A stretch of DNA of 64,000 nucleotides, taken from NCBI GenBank assembly GCA_011317545.1, contig WUJK01000005.1, positions 806,001 through 870,000 on the forward strand. Reading direction: 5' to 3'. Source of the stretch: Coniella vitis (taxonomy: Eukaryota > Ascomycota > Sordariomycetes > Diaporthales > Schizoparmaceae). Under the pieces are notes generated by a model. The model was not told the origin of the DNA. It saw only the letters and a list, made by a program, of their open reading frames with translations, and did not search any database. A program made the translations under genes and the position numbers. This document shows positions 34,101-43,043 of this stretch, in pieces (position 1 is the first letter of the stretch; each line of letters opens with the position of its first letter).

Positions 34101-36537
34101 GCACGATAGCGACGCGCTCACCAATCCTTCTCGCATGAGCGACCGCCTGAGCGCCACAGAAGAAGCCAACCGACGCCAGTGGGACGACGAGGAACCTGCC
34201 ACCCCCACGCAGGAGAGCGTGCGCGGAAAGCACAATCTCACTCTTGATGAAGCTGCTGGTGCTGCTGCAGTAGCAACAGCCGCTGCCTTGGCCCACGCCC
34301 ACAGCCAACAATTCAGCGACGGCATGGATGATGACTGGTACCGTACAGACGAGGACCGCAAGCGGGACACCATCGTTACGAACCCCTACGAAGGCACAAG
34401 CCCACTGGCCAATGCCCCCGGTCTCGATATCGAGCTGCCCAGCCACGCCACGCAGTACGATTTCCAAAACTACGCCAACTATGGTGCTAGGAGCCCCTTT
34501 GGACCCAAGATAGATGAAGGCTACATCTCCCAAGGCCCGAACAGAACTCCAGACAATAAGGGTCAGCAGCCCATGGACTTCTCTGCCCAACATTCCATGC
34601 CTGCTGGGACAGAAGCTCTTTTCAACGCTCAGGATCCACAGTACATGAATGGCATGTCTCAGGCTCTCGGCTCCCCCATGTACGAAGCCGCCACCGGCAC
34701 GGGGATCGAACAAATCGAATCCAAGGACATTATCGCACTCATGCAGCATCTCATGGTGCGCGACGCTCAGCGCAGTGCTCGTGACACTGAAATCCTTGTC
34801 ACTCTCGTTCGTACTGCGGCCGAGATGCGGAACTCATTTGATGATATCAAGAGAATGCTCGCTGATACGGAGGATGTCATTATCACGGAAGTCAAGGATA
34901 ACACTGAGAAGACTGTTCAGCGACACCTTGGCGGTCCTCGTCCCTTCCCCGGTAGTGCTTCCCGGTCCATTCAGGGCGGCTCGCAAGGTGGCAGTGAGAA
35001 TGAAAAGAAGACTCGCAATTTATGGCAAAGAGCACTCAAGGGGCTTAGCACCAAGGGCACCAACGACTTGACCAGGATTGAGGACATGCTCGTGCAGTTG
35101 CTTGGTGAAGTTGACGTCCTCAAGTCACAGACGGCTCAGGGCGGCATGCCCCCAAGCAGTGGGCCATCCATGGACAACCTTCAGCCTGCGATTCAATACG
35201 AGCAAGACCGTGGCTACGAGCCCGAGGGCCATGCAGGCACTTCGACTGCCAGTTACGCCAGTCAATCCGGTCAGCTGTCCATTCCCAGGAACCCTTCCGC
35301 TGGTTATCAGCGCAAGGTATCGTCAGGGAACCGCATTAGCACCGTGCCTGAAGGCGACGAGGAGGACCACTTTGAGGACTCAAACGTGGTCATTCACAGT
35401 CGCAGTGACGCTGATATGACGAGCCCCGTCCACATGGCCAGTCCAGTACAAGAAATTGCACGTGCTGATTCGGAGCCGCTGGGCAGCCCGTTCCAGATGC
35501 CAGTGACAAGCCAACCGCCCATGAGCAACGAAAACATGGGTCGCCCCGAAAAGGGCAAGAAGCACAAGTCCAGCGGCTCGTCTAGCTGGTTTCCCAAGAT
35601 TTCGCGGTGGTCTGAAACTACTGCTTCCAGCGTTGGCAAGGCGTTTCGCAAGTCCAAGGAGGTGGACGCCCACTCGTTCCAGGCACCCTCTCGTTCCAAT
35701 TCGAGTATCGGGGACTATGAGGATTATCCTGTCGAGCCCATCAGCACTGATCAGCTTCACTCAGGATTTCCAGACCCTAATCTTCATCCCCAGTCTCGGC
35801 GCCATGACCCAAACCAGATCGAGACCGACATGACCTTTACTCTGGCAGGTGTGAGCCGTACGCCCCTCTCCATGGACCAGCAGCCTCAGTCTCATCCCGT
35901 GGACGACGAACACGTTCTTCCTGAGAACCCCTTCCTGAAGCACTGCGATTCTCCCGAGGATCCCAAGTACAGGGCACACCGCAACTCGCTGAACCTTCAG
36001 CATCCCCAGCCCAGAAACGGCCAAACCGAGCACTTCCGCACGCTGGAAACATCCGCGCAGGAATTTGACCAGCCCATGTCCCCCGAGTCGGCCAACTGGG
36101 GATCCGTCACGAGCTTGAGCCGTTTTACTGCTGGCCAGCCCAGATTTGGCGCCGGCAGCTCGCTCTCCCAGGAGCAGGGCCAGTACACATGGGAAGGTTC
36201 GACGGCTTCGCCAGTCGCCGGCTCATCGTCCAACAACAATAACGCACCCCAGCGACCTCCCAAAGAGCCTCTCGACTCAATCTCCTCCCCAACCCGCGGT
36301 GTCACACCCACACGCAACCGCATCTCGGCTTTGGGCTACAAGCCCGCCGGCAGCCCCAAGCCCGAAAACCGTAATCTGCAAAACGTTCGCGGTGGCCCTG
36401 CTCGACGACCTAGCGGGCCACGCGCGATGGGCACCCGCAGCCCCGCCCCACCCTCTGAGGGTATGGCAGAAGATCCGAGAAGGAAGAGAGGTACGCGCCG
36501 CAGCATTTCCCTGCAAAGGGGGTTTTCCTTTGATTGA
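31195..36537 (+). CDS. Large low-complexity protein of unknown function (1780 aa)
   Basis: An uninterrupted frame of 1780 residues with strong fungal coding character. I do not recognise a named family. Most of it is disordered and rich in Ser, Arg, Glu and Pro, with RS/KS clusters near residues 210-400 and Ala-rich helices (for example GGAAAGLAAAAMADKMRSKS at about 240-260 and GAAAVATAAALAHAHS at about 1020). Three parts look conserved: LLIEYFEGGK near residue 67; a helical charged segment around 358-390 (EDAIRRLILPELSAIKREQS); and a C-terminal helical region about 1170-1330 (DIIALMQHLMVRDAQRSARD, later NLWQRALKGLSTKGTNDL). The extreme C-terminus is basic (RRKRGTRRSISLQRGFSFD). The layout suggests a scaffold or cell-periphery/septal protein, but that is only inference. 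No signal peptide or membrane helix is seen. Confidence 0.85.
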   Translation: MGVDSRKPPPLPAPTEDTESTITKSDLAPSDLSKPSDDKSSYSLPEDGTPVTIKTRGHKSNKSQTSLLIEYFEGGKVTSSGGSGDRKPSVRVRLTPSKNRKTDHIQITETKMAGGRKAALTRRADRAAPLTPTQVRSDEALSVLSAGDAEDARSFASYQSATEESNVSRNPIEVDIDRSGRQRRRRPASPLIPSTDSKASYQPGDMSEISAIPTDSFLDGSGPSSRYEEKRSKSPSRAREVLGGAAAGLAAAAMADKMRSKSRSETADYERAVLPKSRDRERSERRHKSRSRKSSGSEHHSETAKSSSRRRSSKEHKQETVLSGADSSVLSSAVSHGHRSIDASSMHSGASKSSINNPKLLETVEDAIRRLILPELSAIKREQSKREARRGSVSSAATGSKEETETDSMRQGYSSKSRETLGRRISRDREARHELLESPAPSVDHDSVDESLHEIEEVPRNHDKLKAAAAGAALGALAENLHRNKSPAIAREQRRRRRAEAKSRLSERYGDDGQDLEPAPPMPLMSELNQSDITRTSILSAETDSHSASEELTPILQVSKGTLSIDSRSTGTGSSTPTRDVNTQPALGMQHANISHGDLRTLPQRRTGGLEGEYEQEYMRKAPIHDVYEDDEEYEDDQGYNNYYNTQEVPPPLKYVPYEPERRGLSPIPSVSGYTEGGSELYRDRESRISHRTADSYPSPDKSLRRGGASPSLLSQESWRDDRSVASSRGGNRNTTYTEDSELDHFTTGTAMRAVGARGDLIASPAGVQSHVASLVEGSSLTDSIGTGDQKRNSQQYNKRASAAAMEAAAMLGDDSGQMAASSREQTPEPPRVVDEDTVSELSEDQDPRRSEHFEEYDLDKYGRKIPISKYRHSPTASEAAITGAAVGAAAAALRAAAKGKGKQQPEEEFVGEGVSRNKSFKDRTREGYLPANTPTHSIDRLDEFDMPTVGHSGLPDASDPLPEIGYFAHDSDALTNPSRMSDRLSATEEANRRQWDDEEPATPTQESVRGKHNLTLDEAAGAAAVATAAALAHAHSQQFSDGMDDDWYRTDEDRKRDTIVTNPYEGTSPLANAPGLDIELPSHATQYDFQNYANYGARSPFGPKIDEGYISQGPNRTPDNKGQQPMDFSAQHSMPAGTEALFNAQDPQYMNGMSQALGSPMYEAATGTGIEQIESKDIIALMQHLMVRDAQRSARDTEILVTLVRTAAEMRNSFDDIKRMLADTEDVIITEVKDNTEKTVQRHLGGPRPFPGSASRSIQGGSQGGSENEKKTRNLWQRALKGLSTKGTNDLTRIEDMLVQLLGEVDVLKSQTAQGGMPPSSGPSMDNLQPAIQYEQDRGYEPEGHAGTSTASYASQSGQLSIPRNPSAGYQRKVSSGNRISTVPEGDEEDHFEDSNVVIHSRSDADMTSPVHMASPVQEIARADSEPLGSPFQMPVTSQPPMSNENMGRPEKGKKHKSSGSSSWFPKISRWSETTASSVGKAFRKSKEVDAHSFQAPSRSNSSIGDYEDYPVEPISTDQLHSGFPDPNLHPQSRRHDPNQIETDMTFTLAGVSRTPLSMDQQPQSHPVDDEHVLPENPFLKHCDSPEDPKYRAHRNSLNLQHPQPRNGQTEHFRTLETSAQEFDQPMSPESANWGSVTSLSRFTAGQPRFGAGSSLSQEQGQYTWEGSTASPVAGSSSNNNNAPQRPPKEPLDSISSPTRGVTPTRNRISALGYKPAGSPKPENRNLQNVRGGPARRPSGPRAMGTRSPAPPSEGMAEDPRRKRGTRRSISLQRGFSFD

Positions 36538-38387
36538 ACTTGAAAGATGGACGATTGCGCATCCTATGGATAGAAGAATCAAGCCATAAAAAAAAGAAAA
36601 GAAAAAAGAGTCGAATTGGAATTCTTTTGAGACGAATCCACTGAAGCTGATTATCATTTTTCTCTTGTTCAACATACAGATACCTTTGGCACCGTTGCCT
36701 CCTCTTCCCAGGACTCAGACACCTTTTAGAAGAAGTTGGATTGGCCTATTGGTGACTTTGCACATGCCCTATGAATTTGATTTGACATCGTTTCTTGAGG
36801 GGACATAAGACAAAAACAAACTCTATTTTCATTTCATTGATTTTTCAGAAAGGGGAAAGGGTGTGTGTTTATGTTCGTTATGAGATGGATCTGATTTGAT
36901 TTGATTTTGATACCCTTTGATTGGTAGAAGTTGGTTTCTTCTTCTTTTCGTTATTTTCTTTTTACCGGTTTTCGTTTTATAATCTATTTTTCTCTAATGT
37001 GTGTTTGATTTTCACACGGCGGTTAGGCTACCAAAAGAAGAGGGCATGATGAAGTATGGGTAAGAGGGGTATCGGGAGAGAGAAACAGTTTGGGACATGA
37101 AATATACGTGGACTGTGAATTTATTTAGTGTATTGGTGAAGATGTCAACGTGATATATGTGTCTCTGAAAAGGGGGAGAATTGTTGATTGGGAGGTGGGT
37201 GTGTGTTTTTCCTTCTCCTTTACTTTCTCATTTAGTCATGTTCTCTCTTTTTTCCTTCAAGCCCTGGGTGGTGTCTTTGGCTTCACTAGTGCATCAAATG
37301 TTGGCGTGTTATTTCTACAAAGGCAAGAATGAATATTCCAAACTAAGGAGAAGGGGAACCAGGGGGGAGGGGAAACAGATATGCAAAAGATCCGGTAACC
37401 TTGCACCGCTTGTATAAACGAGTGTTCCAAACTGAAGGATAATGAGATTGGCCTAGGTGGAAAGGAAGATATACAAGCTGATTAGAAATTGAGTATGTAT
37501 ATGTAAATTGCTCCTTATAGAGAAATGACCATTCAATTTTTATTTGCTTTCTTTTTATAAAAAAGACAGACTAAATCTGATAATCAACTCCAAGCATATT
37601 TATTCATTACGCAGCGCAGCACAAAGGATCTGATTTTAAAGCACCTCGCCGACTGATAAGAGGATTTATGAGCAATATATATATTAATAAGCCTCCATTG
37701 CTTTGTAGTGAGTCGTCAAGAGTATGCGGCCAACAACCCCGCCTCCATACTGTAATTAGATTCTACTTGCCTCGATCCATACCTTGGTTTGAATAACTAG
37801 CTATGCACGCAAAATGGAATCTCAATGACTCGATGTGGTGCGAGATGTGCTATGTACAGTTGCGCATCTATGTGAATATGAGTTCATTACGTTGATTACA
37901 GTTGTGATTCCATAGTAGTCTGTCTGTATGCACGGTGGTTATACATCATAATCTATAGACTTCCATATTTCATCCGATTACTAATGTTGTCCCCTGGGAC
38001 GGACACGGGACAATCACACGCGATGCTTCCAAATCAATTATCGCTACTGAGTAACAGTAGCATTAGCCAAGCATTGTATTGCTAATAAGTTTTTTATTTT
38101 TATTTTTATGTGAAGCAAGGTTTGGGTTTATATCAAAGGGGCCAATGCCCTTTTTTGTATTTGGAGTTTGGGAGTCTGTATCTTCAAACAATCCATATCT
38201 GAATATCTTATGAATAGAGAGTCAGGCATATATATATATATATATTATCCCACACTTTCTCGCCTTTACTCTCCGTCGATAGGTACAATATCCATAGGAA
38301 ACGAGCTGAAAAGAGAAAAAGAAAAAGCAAGTTGTGGTTAGTCAAGCAAGATCACACAATCAACAAACGACAAACGATAAACGAGAA
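36538..38387. other. Intergenic region between the large gene and the SDR gene
   Basis: AT-rich, with pyrimidine tracts just after the large gene (likely 3' UTR) and a TA-rich box at 38228-38247 before the SDR gene. No coding frame is supported. Confidence 0.55.
38228..38247 (+). promoter_or_regulatory. TATA-rich element upstream of the SDR gene
   Basis: An alternating AT tract about 140 nt before the start codon, followed by a pyrimidine-rich segment. It is a plausible core promoter by position, though it could also be a simple microsatellite. Confidence 0.4.
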
Positions 38388-39314
38388 ATGGCTCCCCCGT
38401 CTCGGTCCGCCCTCATCTTTGGCACCGGCTCCAACATTGGGCCCGCGCTCGCCAAGGGCTACCTCGACGCCGGCTACCGCGTCGCAACCGTCTCGCGCTC
38501 CAAGGACGCTTCTGGTGGCCCCGCGGCGCACCCCGACGTGCACCACATCCAAGCCGACCTGGCGGACCCGGAATCGGTGGCCCGCGTCTATGCCGACATG
38601 GCCTCGGCCGGATACCCTTTCCCGTCGGTCGTGGTGTGGAACGCCGCGGCCGTGTCCCCGCCCACAGACCCCGCGAACCCTTTTGAGGTGCCCGAGGACG
38701 CCTTTCGCAGGGACCTCGACCTCATGGTCACGAACCCCTATATCGCTTCGCGGGAAGCTGTCCGAGTGTGGCAGGAGATTGACAAGAACAACAACAACAA
38801 CAACGCTAACAACGAGGGCAAGAGGAAGGGCACCTTCATCATGACGGGCAACCTGCTGGTCAAGAAGACACTACCGGTGCCTTCGCTTGTGGGCCTGGGT
38901 ATCGGCAAGTGCGGAGCTTTCTCGTGGCTGTCGCTGGCGGATGCAGTGCTCAGGGAAAAGGGCATTCGGTAAGGAACCAACACCTTGTCTCACTCTTCCT
39001 TTTCCTTGCCTGGCTCGTTCTTTGTCTGCCCTGGGGGGGAGGGGGGGCAACATCATGTTTGCAAAGCCAAACAGTTGATGAGCCCTACACTGAGAGCTGA
39101 TACTGTATGTTTCTATATTTGGTTCACTTGCTAACCTGATACTTCAAAAACGAACAGATTCTTCTTTGCCGATGAACGCAAGGAGGACGGTAGCCCCATA
39201 GGAACAGAGCCAACCGCCGAGGGACACGCCAAGGTCTACGTCCAATTGACAGAAGACGACAGCTTACCGACGTACGTGACGTTTGTCGATGGCAAATATC
39301 GCGAGTTCCCCTAA
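38388..39314 (+). CDS. Atypical short-chain dehydrogenase/reductase-fold protein
   Basis: Exons 38388-38968 and 39158-39314 join in phase (CG|A) to give 245 residues, typical SDR length. The Rossmann nucleotide-binding motif reads GTGSNIG (residues 12-18). The NAG-like motif is WNAAA (84-88). The canonical YxxxK is missing: Lys174 is present (GIGKCGAF), but the position four residues earlier is Leu. The catalytic Ser strand reads FIMTGN rather than a Ser-Ser motif. An Asn-rich insert (NNNNNNANN, 134-142) encoded by AAC repeats lies in a surface loop. The protein probably binds NAD(P) but may not catalyse standard SDR chemistry. The 54-nt upstream extension to an earlier Met was rejected because the Rossmann strand begins right after MAPPSRS. 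Confidence 0.82.
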
Positions 39315-40137
39315 ATGTCTCGACAGGATGCGATGAAGAGCGTGGGGAAAAAAGAGAAAACAGAAAACTGGAAACAGGCAACAACTTTGAGGTCTTATAG
39401 CCGGGATATTCGAACAGTAACATCTCGATTGATAACAGTACACATTAGCTCAAATCATAAGGTGGTCGGTCTTACGAGACATTAGGGCTTGGGTTTTAGT
39501 GTTGCCCGCAATGTGCTCGCTAGACACTTGTTTTAGGTGTTCTTTGTAAATGTACAAGTATGGCATCCCCCCATGTAGCGTTTTGTTTTTTTTTTTTTCT
39601 TTCAAGACCCGTGAGAAGCATAGGGGGTTTTTCGTTTGGAAAGTATGAGCAAGTATAGCCTACAATGTATATGAAGTGTTGCTCGGAAATGAAAAGCCAC
39701 CCTCCTCCTATGAGCCAGTAGCTCCCGATGAACGCAGGTATACCTGGAAATGAATACGAAGCTACTACTTATAGTGTAGAGAAGTCTCAAACTGGCGTTC
39801 CCTAGGGTAGAGTTTGCCTCGATATAGAGCACGAAATGATGGGGTAACTTGCCACAAAACATCCTTCTTCACTATTTTCGCATCTGGATGAAGAACGAGC
39901 GGTATGGGTCCGTAGGACCTCTCTGTGGTCATGGCTCAAGAGTTCCTTGAAAAGGCTAGATAAGGGAGAGGGAGCAGTGGAAGGCCTGCGCACTTGATAG
40001 CCAGCCGCTATGAGGGGGGGTTCAATCAATCTTACGCAGCGTCACTTGGGAAATAGGACAGCATAGTGGTCATGAGAATATTGAATACCAATCGCTAATG
40101 TATCCGCCCTCCAGCACCAAATTTTTCAAGACAATAG
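39315..40137. other. Convergent intergenic region
   Basis: Between the 3' ends of the SDR and cutinase-family genes. A T-run lies near 39580-39600. No gene is supported. Confidence 0.55.
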
Positions 40138-41001
40138 TTAAGCAAGGATGTCCTCCAACCAAGTAGCAGCAGTGGTGTCCCAGATGGTAGCGTAGGCCAA
40201 GTGGGCAGACAGGTTGGTGCCAACAGCATCGCACACACCGTCGAGGTCGTCGCAGAAGTCGTGGAGTCTGTCGGCGTACTTGTTGAGAGCTGCAACCTGG
40301 GCAGCATCACGGGGGTATTTCTGTAGATAATGGGTTAAGGTTAGTTGCTGGAATCCCCAAGAGAGTTTTCTCTTCTTTCTCTTTTTCTTTTCTTTCCCCA
40401 GAGTGACTACTTACACCAGTGGCAGCAACGTCGCCGACGTTGTAGGTCTGGTTGGGCATGTGACGTGGGTCACCGTAGAGAACAATAGCAGCAACTATGT
40501 AGAGTGTTAGTATGCTAGATTTAGACAGCACCTAGCTTCTGGGGCTGTGCTGGATTTCTTACTGTGGGATCCGATGGTGTCGGGGTCGATGCTAGGATCG
40601 GTGTAGTTTCCGAGAGTGTTGCCAGCACCGTCGCCGCCTCCAGCCAGCATGTCGCCCACAACCATGGCACCCTGCGAGTAGCCAAGGAGAACGAGCTTGG
40701 AGTCGGGGCACGCCGCGGCGTAGGCCTTGACCTGGGCGGTGCCGTTGGCAATGCCCTCCTCGTAGCTGGGCGTGGCGCCCTCCTGGGTGGCCGGGTAGAT
40801 GATGTTCTCGTAGGTGCTGCCGTTGACGGCGTCGGTCACGAGAGTGGTCAGGGAGCCCAGGAGGCCTGGGTAGGACTCGGTGGTGCCGCGGGCCAGGAAC
40901 AAGTGCACATCCGAGCAGGAGGTGGTCTCCCGCGGCACGCAGGCAGCCTGCCCCAGGGCAGGAAGAACGCTCAGGGCGAGGGCAAGAGTCTTGAAGGCCA
41001 T
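40138..41001 (-). CDS. Secreted cutinase/acetylxylan esterase family hydrolase (CE5)
   Basis: A secreted serine esterase of the alpha/beta-hydrolase cutinase family, which attacks cutin-like polyesters or acetylated xylan; substrate cannot be told from sequence. Exons 41001-40563, 40494-40415 and 40320-40138 give 233 residues. Residues 1-19 (MAFKTLALALSVLPALGQA) form a signal peptide. The nucleophile is Ser109 in LLGYSQGAM. The catalytic Asp is probably D200 in CDDLDGVC (between C196 and C203), and the catalytic His is H213 in SAHLAY. The family start block SCSDVHLFLARGTTESYPG is intact, as are Cys residues for disulfides. The TATA-rich tract at 41109-41119 is on the promoter side. The gene is the last one before a gene-poor block. 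Confidence 0.93.
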
Positions 41002-41108
41002 GGTGAGGATGGTGAGCGATTGTCAGTCGAAAGGAATGGCAGTGGGGTGGCTTGGAGGGAGGCCGCTTGGAGACAGAGTGATATGGAACGACGGGATCTT
41101 GCGCTCTC

Positions 41109-41119
41109 TATATATATAT
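41109..41119 (-). promoter_or_regulatory. TATA-like element upstream of the CE5 gene
   Basis: An alternating TA tract about 110 nt upstream of the start codon on the minus strand. Two copies of the dispersed motif follow farther upstream (41143 and 41193). Confidence 0.45.
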
Positions 41120-43008
41120 CTGTACAGTGTCGACAGCTATGTACATAGTACGCTTAAATCAAGGATGTCGAGAACTCTCTAGTTCTACAGACACATAGTA
41201 CGTGCCATGTGGAGAAGCCTCTCTCTTGTTTCTTCTTCTTTTTCTTTCCCTGGTCATGGCGATGTGGATGCACCTGAAACCATCTTATCAAAGTCGACTG
41301 GTGTCCTTAGGGGTCCAAGAATCGCAACAGGCAGGTCATAGCTGTCGACGCAACCCCTCCATATGCACACTACCGGAAGAGGCCATCAAGGGCAAGGATA
41401 CTGCGTGAAAGACGTTGAGAATCGCCTCAAAGTTGCGCCTGGCTCGCCTGGCTGGCTCGCCTACAAAGCAAACACCCACTTGTCGACCCTGTCGGTAGTT
41501 GCCAAGGGAGTCTGCTATGTATCGAAAAGGGGGCCAGATGTGGATTTTCCTAGAGTCTGCATAGCACAGGTAGCCATGATAATAACATGGCCTGGCACTG
41601 AGAGACGCCTCAGGACCAGCCTGTCGCACCACCGATTTGAGGCGGTTGGGCGGAGCGAGCTCGCCTGCGCTGGCAGAGCCGTCGGCAAAGCTTACGCGTC
41701 TCTAATAAAAACAGGAGGGCGATCTGCAGGCCGGGCGGACTGAATCGTGCTGCCATGTACTCTGTAGAGCCTGGGGAAGTATGCTATGTCTTCTGGAACC
41801 CTCAGACGTCATTACTCTGATTCCCTGCGGCCTACGGTGACAGGACCCCAGCCCGCTCCAAGGTCGACTGACCGTCCACATTGCTATGCCGTGACAAGTG
41901 GATCGAGACGTGGAGCGAGCATACGTACCCTTCTCGCGCACGAGCAGGTGGGCCTCAAGGGGGCCCGCGACATGTTGTGCCTCGAGCTGGCCTTGAACAT
42001 ACCAAGTATAGTGCTTTGAGTGCTCCGGAGCGCAACGCCGGCGACATCGAACGCGATCCTGCAGTCGGGCATGCTATGTAGTGCCCCTTCCTGCGAGAAA
42101 CCTCCATGGCCCTATGTGCTGTTGTGCGCGCGCTGAAATCGCGCTGCCAGCTCAGACTTCAAGTCTCATGGAATGTGTTGTGGAGGAAGGAGAAGGCAAG
42201 GTTCGTAGTCCCTACATAGTACATAATACAGCGCAGCGCAGGCCTGCACTATAATGGCAAGTCGCCCGTCCTGCCCGTCCTCGGCATGCCGGTCATCCCG
42301 ATATGGATACTGCTTCTGTACCATTGTGCACTATGTAATGCAGGGCAACCCTACTATGTACTCTGTACACCTGCATGCCGCGACCGATGCCAGGGAAGCA
42401 ACCAAGATAGAGTCGCCTAGCCACAAGATAAAGTGGACTAGCCAAGTTTTTGCCAAGACATGTTAACCTTTCCCTGCAGGGGTCTTTGGCCAATCGCAGC
42501 CTCCTCCGCATTCTATAGCTCTACAAGAGTATAGTATAGAGTTCAGTTGCCGCACACCATCTCGCTGCACAGCTTCACAGCGGACCCTGAGGCTCATATG
42601 GTGTGTAGTAAACGCTGACTAGGGCTCCAAGAGTAAGAATGCTAATATGTCAGTCTCGTGTATGGTATCGAGAACGCTTTGTATATGTGTGTGTTCTTGC
42701 TCTACAGTTGGAATCCTCAAGATATACTCAGAGTTGGAGCCCTGAGGACCGGTAGTCTTTGAGCCTCGGCCGGTAAAATTATCTTTGGGTCGCTCCATTT
42801 TATCTCGATTGGCCTGGGCGTGACGCGTACTGTGAATTCCCCCCCAATCGCCGATCACTGCCAAAATGCTACATAGTAATTGTTTCCATCTCTCCTCCAA
42901 TAAGGGCTTTTGACCAGGTCGTTTGCACCCTGCTATCATGCTAAGTCCGATTCCGATTCACCTTTCGATGCTAGGCTGGCCGCCCTCTCACATATTGTGT
43001 ACTAAATC

Positions 43009-43043
43009 TTACTGTGTATATACATACTTAGTATACACAGTAA
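43009..43043. repeat. 12-bp perfect inverted repeat
   Basis: TTACTGTGTATA and TATACACAGTAA flank an 11-nt spacer. Possible hairpin or protein-binding palindrome; no gene is adjacent. Confidence 0.85.

Noticed and set aside
38332..38844. 170-codon plus-strand frame overlapping the SDR gene
   Set aside because: Out-of-frame Arg/Pro/Thr-rich shadow of the SDR exon.
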